In this document: positions 56,827-64,000 of the stretch, piece by piece
How positions within the stretch are numbered: position 1 is the first letter of the stretch
Layout: each line of letters starts with the position of its first letter
NCBI GenBank assembly: GCA_029959085.1
Contig: JARWIR010000024.1
Coordinates: forward strand, 13,256,296-13,320,295
DNA length: 64,000 bases
From: Nemophila menziesii
Lineage: Eukaryota; Streptophyta; Magnoliopsida; Boraginales; Hydrophyllaceae
Direction: 5' to 3'
Program-made: the position numbers and the translations under genes
Notes under the pieces: generated by a model
What the model saw: the letters and a program-made list of their open reading frames with translations, nothing else
Database searches by the model: none
What the model was told of the DNA's origin: nothing

Positions 56827-58389
56827 GTTGTATCGTCCCGATACAATAAAAATAAAAACAAAGGGAAGTCTATAAATACACACTTATAAAATTTTCAATA
56901 CAATGGGAAAAACATAGCAGAATATATAGAATAATCCTAAAGCAACAACTCAGAAAAATTTCATGCAATAATATTCATAAAATACATACCTGTACACTTC
57001 TCATATCCACAGTCAACACGGCTTGAATTCAAGATCAGATTAGTTTCGCAATGTAAGAAGGATTGGGACTTTACTCAGTTCTTCAAAAAAGCTATAGATT
57101 GTTCATCAAACCTCACTAGTATTCAAAGATCCACTCAACTACTTTCTAATGGCTCAATCACTTCTCAATTACATAACAAAGAATCACAAGGTCTTTAAGG
57201 TTGTAATTTAGGCTTAGGGACGGTATGATAGTATATTTGGATAATTTAGAGTGAGCTTTTGGCTCTCTCCTCACTAGCCATCAACGAATCGCCCTAGAGC
57301 TTGAGTTACTCTCATAAAACGTTTCTCACTCAACACAATGAATTCCTTGATGCACAATTTAGCATCCCCAATAACCCAATTAAATCATAAGATGTTCACA
57401 TAAAAAATCCACTTTGCCGGTCCGAATATATATATATTTTCTTTTTTTTCAACTCAATTATAGCTATGACTCTCTTTTAATGTTGAGATATCACGCTATT
57501 TTCTCATATATATTTTTTTTCTTTTAATGCCCTTGTTGGCAAATTTAGCTCGTAGCTTCTTTTTCATTCACTATTACCCCGGCAAAGGGTTACAATAAAA
57601 ATCTGTGAATCATCATCAATATAAAGAATAGAGCACAATTAATAAGCTCAAAAATCCCATCCCAATAACAATTCCCATAATGGTGGACCCACCACCCCAA
57701 ACTCAAGCTCTAAAACAACTGTCTATGCATCGCGATTCGAGTGCGGGTCATATAAAAAAGGCCTATTATCTAAAGGATATGGCTTATAATGTGTTTCAAT
57801 AAAAAGATTTAGAAAGGCTAGAAGGGGCTGATAAGGATATAGCATATAAAATCAAAATAACAAGGTGAGAAGTTATAAAAAGGGTTCAAGTGGCTTCAAT
57901 ATGAAAGAACCACCTAAATCACTTTCTACACTATGTAATTTTCTTACCTTTAGCACTTTCATCAAATGGTTTTTCAACTAGCTCGGATCTCGTGGCCTAC
58001 ACACTTCTCAAGGTTTCCTGAGATCGAACATACTTTCTATCGCATTGCTCACTAATCTTTTCTTTACTATCAACGTGTGTTTTCCTGCAAATACTCAAAG
58101 CATACAAATAAAATAGCTCATAAACATACTACTTAATATCATCAATTCACTGAGCTTATGCTTTCAAGCCATTAAACACACTCTACATCTAATTCCCATG
58201 TATCAAAAATTTTAATTTCTACCTAAAAACAGAAAAATGGAGATGAGAGACAATGAATCCCCACACCCCCAACTAAAAAATGAGCCGTTTCCCCACGACT
58301 CGAAAAAAAAACTCGAAACAGAAATTAAAATTAGCAGATAAACATATTTACAGAAATGGTAAGGAAGAAAGAGAACATACTCTCGAGGC

Positions 58390-59589
58390 TTATTGCCTCG
58401 CATCATTGACATCCAAGGTAGGATTTGCTGGACCTTTCGTTAATTGCTCAAGGAGTTTCATGATGTGCACTTGATTAGCGTTGATTTGTGCCACATCATT
58501 GACTAAAGAAGTTTGAGCTGCTTCGAATTTTGTTAAACGCTCCTCCATCTTCTCTTGCCAATTTTGCTCCTTTTCTTCTTTCGAGACTTGCGTAGAACCC
58601 GCTCTTCGAAAGATATCCTTGATCCAAGCATTATCAATATAACTCATCTTAAATTCGAGTTTCTCTTCTTCACCCAATGTAACATTCGCTTTTTGCACAA
58701 GACACATGATCATAGTAGGAAATTTAACATTATAAACTGATTTAGGAGAGACCGAAAATCGTATCACCTCCTCATAGATCAACTGTGCCAAATCTACTTC
58801 TTCTCCTCTCAAAATACAATCCAAAAGTAAAGTGTTCTTCATAGTCACATCCAAAGTTTGTGTGTTTCCAAAGACATTAGGAATAAGGAAATTGTGCCAA
58901 ATTGTCGCATCCGATTGAAGATATTTGTAAGGCCAAGGTGCCTTCAATTCTTCCTTATGTGATTGCACTTTCTCCTTGTCTAAAACATGCTCAAAGAGTA
59001 GTTCCTCATCAAAGATTTTTCGTTTAGAAACCGCTTCATCAAACTTGCAATAACCTTTCAATTTCTTAAACTTGAAGTGGTTTTTAATCTCATCAACTGT
59101 GAAAGGAACTAGCTTTCCTCTAATCGGAACACAACCTTTACTATCTCGGCTAAAGAGGCCTAAATAGAATTCCAAAACTAACTCATGACATAATTCAGAA
59201 CGTCTTACCATGAACGTAGACCAACCCAATTTCGCACCAAGCTCTAAGAATCTCTTGTATTCTCCTGCACCAACTTCTTCCTTGAATACTTTCTCATAAG
59301 CAAAAGGTAGTTCTTTTAATTGTTTCTCTGCAGAAGCTTTCAGGGCCCTTGAAGCTTCCTCTTTCTCCTTGGGTGTAGGACCTTGTGGAAGTTGTGTTTT
59401 CTCCTTTGCATAAAAGTAAAGCTTTTTACCATTACGATCAAGCAAAGTTATACCTCCATCTTCAACATCGTCTTTACCCTTTGATTTAGAAGTAGAATCT
59501 TTGTTATTTTATTTCTTCTTGATTGGATCCAATACCTTGCTTTTCTTCACCTCCCTCTTGTTAGCTAATATTGTTGTTCTATTAGTCAT
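58390..59589 (-). pseudogene. Transposase_32 / Athila-like ORF with an early stop
   Basis: A likely start ATG at 59589 opens 26 codons (MTNRTTILANKREVKK...), then TAA (59511-59509). The same frame continues open to a stop at 58390 for about 370 further residues. The body has the 'putative plant transposon protein' pattern: WSTFMVRRSELCHELVLEFY, VPIRGKLVPFTVDEIKNHF, WHNFLIPNVFGNTQ, LLLDCILRGEEVDLAQLI and IMCLVQKANV. It ends in a coiled-coil-like QNWQEKMEERLTKFEAAQ. The molecular role of this family is unknown, although it is repeatedly found within Athila-like and LARD retroelements. The early stop makes full-length translation from the first ATG unlikely. Confidence 0.8.
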
Positions 59590-60059
59590 CCTCAATTAAC
59601 CCCCAACTCAAAGCTTTAGCAACCCTTGAAATTTGAACTTGTGAATTTTTGGTTGAACAAGCTTGATTTGGTTTAGGAAAGATGAATTGATGATGAATCT
59701 CTATGTGGGTGAGGTGATTTCTTGATGGATTGGCTTGGATTTAAGAAATTGTAGGATGAATTTTGAAAATTTAAGCTCTTGATTCTTCAATTTGATGGAT
59801 TTGGTGAGGATTGGGTGCTTGAATTTCTCTTGTAATGATGTGGAGAGAAGGTTTGTTTTTTTTTTTTTGATGATTGGGTAGTGTTTTGATGATTGGTGAA
59901 TGTTTTTATGAGCTTCAATGGAGTTGGGAGAGTCATTGCTACAAAAGAGAAAAAAATTGATACGAAAAAGATTGAAAAAGATATGGACCGACAGGTTTTA
60001 TTTGGGTTAATTGGGGATGCAAATTAAAGCATCAAATTTGGGATGAGTGAGAACATATT

Positions 60060-60903
60060 TGTTGTGTTTTATTTGTATAAACCAGTAAAACAATATAAAA
60101 ACTAATGCAGAAATAAAATAAAAATAAATAAATAAATAAATTTACTTGTCGAGGCTCAGATTGGATCCGATGTCTTCAAGGTATTTAGGCCACGTACAGG
60201 TGTCTTACGTTTGCTGGCTTCAACCTCCAGGATACAACGACAAAACTATTCAAAAGAAACTGACACACGAATTCTTAAGAATTTCAATGAACTTAATAAT
60301 GCTGCTTCTTTTTATCTCTCTCTTATAATTTTAATGCTTTGAAAAATGAATTGAAGAAAATGGTTTAGTTGGCCAACTATTTATAGAAAATGAAAAGGTG
60401 GCTTGCCAAAGGTTATGATGATTCATTTTGGAGTTACGTTGTATTATAATAAGATACAACGTTTACTTAAAAGACCAAAAAACTTGGGCTGGTCCCAATT
60501 GTATGAACCTAAGGCCCAAAAGCCCAACAAAGATGATGGTCCAAGTTCATACCCCACCTAAGGCCCAACAAAGGTATAGACCTAAGGCCAAAAAGCCCAA
60601 CAAAGCTAATGGTCATGGACCTAAGGCCCCAAAGCCCAACAAAGCCCTTTTTTTCCTTTCTTTGTTTTATAAAAAAAGAAATAAAATAACATATATTATT
60701 ATTATTTTTTTCTTTTAATTTCTCCAAATTACATGACTCAGTTTCTCATTCAATTTCATATGATTTTAACCAAGTGAATATATTACGTTAATCTTTACGA
60801 CTTGAATAAACGTATTAATATCCGAATCATTTCATTTAAATTGAGTCACCGACTAACATCGTAAACATGGTCAACACTAGGGTAGAATCCCATTTGTCCA
60901 ACA
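60060..60903 (-). mobile_element. Solo LTR of another (copia-type) element
   Basis: An 844-bp segment from TGTTGTGTTTTATTTG to CATTTGTCCAACA (on the minus strand TGTTGGACAAATG...ACAACA) is flanked by ATATT and CTATT, a 5-bp duplication with one mismatch. A TATA box (CTATAAATAG on the minus strand, near 60377-60386) is present. It contains three copies of a CCTAAGGCCCAAAAGCCCAA-type repeat (about 60507-60650). It interrupts the inverted arm: the flanking words GAGTGAGAAC and GAGTGAAACTCAAGC are adjacent in the other arm. Confidence 0.75.
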
Positions 60904-61264
60904 CTATTTCGAGTGAAACTCAAGCTCTAGGATGATTCGTTGATGGAATGTAAGGAGAGAGCCAAAAGATCACTTTTCAATATACAAATATATCATACGG
61001 TCCCTAATCCATGTTATAACCGTAAAGACCTTAGGATTTCTAGGTACTTGGTGAAGGAACAATGGAACAATTAGGTTATAAATGAGTGGACAATTAGATA
61101 CTATATTAGGACCTATGATCACCCTATAGCCATTAACACGATCTGAGTTGAAAACCTATCCTTCTAGCATTGCGAAGTTAATCTGGACTTGAAATTATGG
61201 AATGTTGATTATGTGTATATTAAGAATACATTTGCATTATATATTTAACATTAATAGATGAGAC

Positions 61265-61270
<6 letters not shown>

Positions 61271-61302
<32 letters not shown>
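61271..61302. repeat. (TA)n microsatellite
   Basis: A TA tract of about 30 bp, 20 bases left of the TTC repeat. Confidence 0.9.
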
Positions 61303-61305
<3 letters not shown>

Positions 61306-61323
61306 CTCTAAGATCATTCATTG

Positions 61324-61416
61324 TCTTCTTCTTCTTCTTCTTCTTCTTCTTCTTCTTCTTCTTCTTCTTCTTCTTCTTCTTCTTCTTCTTCTTCTTCTTC
61401 TTCTTCTTCTTCTTCT
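61324..61416. repeat. (TTC)n microsatellite, about 30 units
   Basis: A nearly perfect TCT/TTC trinucleotide tract in the non-coding 3' part of the plus-strand arm. It is absent from the other arm, so it expanded after the copies separated. Confidence 0.95.
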
Positions 61417-61466
61417 CTATTTGACTATGCTATTGTTTTATCTTTATTGTATCAGGACGATACAAC

Positions 61467-61482
61467 TTTGAGTTAGGGGTCT
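61467..61482 (+). other. Polypurine tract of the plus-strand arm
   Basis: TTGAGTTAGGGGTCT directly before the TGATG of the LTR. It is the mirror image of the tract at 56811-56826. Confidence 0.75.
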
Positions 61483-63061
61483 TGATGTATCCCTATTTTT
61501 GATGAATTAATCTAGGTTGGAGACATCATTTAGGTGTATTTGAGCATTTAATAATCTATTTTTATTCATATTTTCATCGTTCCTATTTATTATCTTGTCT
61601 TGATTTGATGGTTTATTATTTTTAGAGCATATTTGGTTTAATTTATTTGTTAAGTGTGAAACTTTAAAGATATATGGAAATTAATTAGATGTCAAATCAA
61701 TTCTAAAGAGATAAGGAAAGAATATATGGATGGAAATTGGAGATAAAAGGAAGTAGATATAAAATAGGTAAGGAAAAGTTGCCAAGTAAATCTAAAATTC
61801 AGCAGCCACGTCCACTAAAGTGAACATAACTCAAAATCAACTCAGAATTTGGAAGAGCGGTCCGAAGATAAAGTGTATATATTTTCGACGCGGTCGTTGT
61901 GATAGAATATAGAAGAAAATTAGAGCAATAACGAAGAAGTTACGACCAAAACAAGACGGAAGCAGTTTTTCTCTTCTCCTATATTTTAGGAAACGAATTT
62001 GATATGGAAAAGAGCCCTATTACTTGCCCTATACTCCTAGAATCCAGACTAGGGTGTGGAAAACCCTATAAATACACCCTCTTATCAGTAGAAACATATC
62101 CTTGGCCATACCTTAAGCCAAGACGAAGCTTACAACAAGATAAGAGAAGTCTGGAAGGAGTTGGACATCAAATTATGCCTTCACAAGCCTTCAAATTTGT
62201 AATTGTTTTCTTTTCTTTCTCTAGTATGAACTAAATTTATTTTAACTTGAGATCAGCACATGGGTATGAATCATAGACTTCTTTTACATCTATCTTAATT
62301 TGGGATGTTAGTATTTAAATGAAATTATTCTTTTATTCTCTGTTTTATGTGCTTTGATTTATTGTCTGTAATTCTTACGAAGTACTACATATAGGATTAC
62401 ATTAATAGTAGTTAGATGGTCACCCAGAAGGGGTGTCTAATTATTTGAACACCACATAAACGTCTAGTGTACGGTAGTGATCCGGAAGGGTTTGCCTAAC
62501 TATGATAGTCATTAGGGTTTGTTATTTAACCACCGATCATTGCGCTGGATAATCTCATCTAAGGACCTAGTGGCGTAGGACCACCTTATTTAAGTCCCAT
62601 GGTAATTGTTAGGTCGCCTTTTAAGTACACCTGGAAGGGGGTTAGGAGGACTATATAATCCTGTCTATTGCGTATCACACAATTCTCCCTTACACGATTA
62701 GAATAAACAAGGCTAGTAAGGATTACTTAATATCTCAAGCTAAACTCTCATACTATCTTCTTCTCTTATTTAGTTTCCTATCTTTCCTTTAATTAGTTAA
62801 TTATTATTATAAAAAAAACCCACAAAAAATTCTATATGTCTTTTATTTTTTAGCGTACCATTTATCTAGCTTTCTTATTCGCACTTGATATTTTCATAAG
62901 TTCTCTCTAACTTTCGTAGTCTCTGAGGAACAAATCTCACTTATAATTAAAACTTGCATACAATCTGTGATACTTGCAGTGAGTAACGTGTTTAGGCTAG
63001 GATGTTAGTTGCATTATATATATATATATATCCTATCCTTATCACGCCTTAGCCGACACCA
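61483..63061 (+). repeat. LTR of the long-LTR family (copy 5)
   Basis: A 1579-bp LTR from TGATGTATCC to CCGACACCA, in the opposite orientation to copies 1-4. The TATA box CCTATAAATACACCC is at 62062-62077. Family landmarks such as GGAAGGGTTTGCCTAACTATG and GTCTCTGAGGAACAAATC are seen in reverse relative to the other copies. Confidence 0.88.
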
Positions 63062-63646
63062 GACCTTTTCTTGAAAGACTCAGAATCCCGATAAGCGTAA
63101 GCTATTCAATTTAAGTAGGCTCGCAGCTTCGCCAGAAGCTACGAAGAGGGGGTTGTGGAAGGCTGACGACTACAGAATAGAATAAAAAAAATTCTCTCAA
63201 ACCTTCGTTTAATAATTTTTTTTTAAAATTTTCCCCTAAGGGCCTCTCGCTGGAAATGAAAATCAAATTTTGATTTTTTTCCCTTCTAGACCACACGCTG
63301 AAAGAGAAATTAATAAATAAAAAAAATTTGCCCCAAGACTTCCATTATAAAAGAAATAAAATCGAAACAAATAATTTACCCCAATCTCATCTAGGAAAGA
63401 AATAAAAAATCAATTTTCTCCTAACCGCGAGAAAAGAAAAAAATCTAAATTTTTTTTTATCTTTTTCTCGCTAACCACTTCTTTGGGGCCACTTATGAAA
63501 AAAGAAAAAAGAAAAATAATAATTTCCCTAAGTCCCACGTTGGAAAAGGAAAAAGATATTCCCCCCCTCCCTCCTTCCGAGCTCGTCGTTGGAAAAAGAT
63601 AAAAAATATAAAAATTTGGCTTCACGGACCCTTGTTGGAAGAAAAT
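63062..63646. other. Spacer with a degenerate purine-rich repeat
   Basis: Phrases like CGTTGGAAAAGGAAAAAGAT, TCTAGGAAAGAAATAAAAAATC and CTTGTTGGAAGAAAATGAG recur every 60-80 bases. No gene is seen. Confidence 0.35.
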
Positions 63647-64000
63647 GAGATAATTCTCAATTAATTACACTTCCTCATTTTTCATTCTCAAAAAAAAAAA
63701 GAAGGAGGAAATTACTTCCTACTTACTCACAAATTTTCAACTTAATTCTCAATTAAGCACATGGTCATATTTACCTTACATTATTGCCCTTATATGGTTT
63801 TTATTTTATTATATATTTATATTTAAAATCTGAATTAATTTTTTTCATTTTTTTAAATAATTTTTTTTTTCATTTTTTTTTTCGAAAAATATTTTTTTTT
63901 CGGAATTTTGTTTTCCGAATTTTTTTTTTCGAAGATTTTTTCATTAACACACAAGTCCATACTGTTTTGTGTTACTGTAACTCATACATCAAGCGATTGT
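63647..64000. mobile_element. TIR element with palindrome array (copy 2, cut by the window edge)
   Basis: It starts GAGATAATTCTCAATTAATTAC and follows, in inverted orientation, the right arm of the 51.5-52.7 kb element for over 200 bp (shared CCTACTTACTCACAAATT, CATATTTACCTT and CATTATTRCCCTTATATG-type text). The same ACACACAA/TTTTGTGTTA motifs begin at the window end. Confidence 0.7.

Larger units (their letters stand above)
55280..59889 (-). mobile_element. 3' half of a long-LTR (Athila-like/LARD-type) retrotransposon, minus strand
   Basis: In minus-strand order it has a Transposase_32-type ORF, about 1.5 kb of non-coding sequence, a polypurine tract and a 3' LTR. The 5' LTR, primer-binding site and gag-pol are missing. 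It gives way, near 59.89 kb, to an inverted copy of its own 3' region. An ORF between pol and the 3' LTR is the place of the extra ORF in Athila-like gypsy elements. Confidence 0.7.
59890..63061 (+). mobile_element. Second 3' end of the long-LTR family, plus strand (inverted arm)
   Basis: From about 59.89 kb the plus strand reads the same 3' non-coding region, polypurine tract and LTR that occupy 57.53-55.28 kb on the minus strand (for example CTCAAGCTCTAGG(A/G)(T/C)GATTCGTTGATGG, GAGAGAGCCAAAAG, and TATCAGGACGATACAACTTTG). Identity is imperfect, so the arms are two copies or an old palindrome. A solo copia-type LTR is inserted inside (60060-60903). Confidence 0.75.

Noticed and set aside
61483..63061. 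Reading 55.28-63.06 kb as one complete retrotransposon with two LTRs
   Set aside because: The two LTRs are in opposite orientation and both have a polypurine tract on their inner side, which a single element cannot have.

Overview
The window is plant nuclear DNA, most likely from a eudicot: AT-rich, with spliced genes carrying GT-AG introns, long AT-rich spacers and a very high load of plant transposable elements. The species cannot be fixed from the sequence. No organellar, bacterial, CRISPR or rRNA sequence was seen, and no convincing free-standing tRNA gene was found.

Host genes are few. (1) At 14.99-15.67 kb, minus strand, is a three-exon gene for a small secreted subtilisin-propeptide-like (inhibitor I9) protein; it reads as 132 residues. 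(2) At 21.68-24.85 kb, plus strand, is an eleven-exon gene for a 588-residue nuclear-type protein. It joins an RS/K-rich N-terminus, GPALPP-like motifs, a J-domain with HPD, and a DUF3752-like C-terminus. (3) At 37.87-39.08 kb, minus strand, is a single-exon Kelch/galactose-oxidase-like beta-propeller protein with a C-terminal hydrophobic tail. (4) At 27.5-28.9 kb, minus strand, is a probable multi-exon gene of unknown function.

The rest is mostly mobile DNA. From left to right: a small TIR element rich in GCCTAGGCG (33-501); a 5'-truncated LINE with a full-length ORF2 whose RT motif reads FADN instead of FADD (1.5-6.05 kb); a solo LTR (6.7-8.55 kb); two non-autonomous hAT elements almost side by side (10.1-11.45 kb); a Pack-MULE-like element with about 400-bp TIRs and a 9-bp TSD carrying a piece of a domesticated Harbinger-type nuclease gene (11.59-13.30 kb); a dimeric satellite-like array (18.2-18.9 kb); a Tourist-like MITE (18.96-19.23 kb); a second MULE-like element with a 21-bp minisatellite (19.41-20.75 kb); two more solo LTRs of one long-LTR family (29.94-31.71 and 33.78-35.44 kb), the second containing a SINE; decayed gag and plant-transposon-domain remnants (32.9-36.4 kb); a nearly complete Ty1/copia element on the minus strand with 438-bp LTRs, a broken pol and an extra gag-like leader ORF (39.63-47.02 kb); an hAT element (48.24-48.75 kb); and a TIR element full of TGTGTTC/GAACACA palindromes (51.5-52.7 kb), with a second inverted copy running off the right edge (63.65 kb onward).

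At 55.28-63.06 kb two 3' ends of the long-LTR family face outward as a large inverted repeat. It surrounds a Transposase_32/Athila-like ORF with an early stop and is interrupted by a solo copia-type LTR. The long-LTR copies share an LTR that starts TGATGTCTCC, has a TATA box, and ends with ACCA on its sense strand. Their perfect or near-perfect 5-bp TSDs make them a useful record of nested insertion. The strongest unusual signals are the Pack-MULE capture, the extra copia leader ORF, the FADN LINE and the inverted LTR structure.
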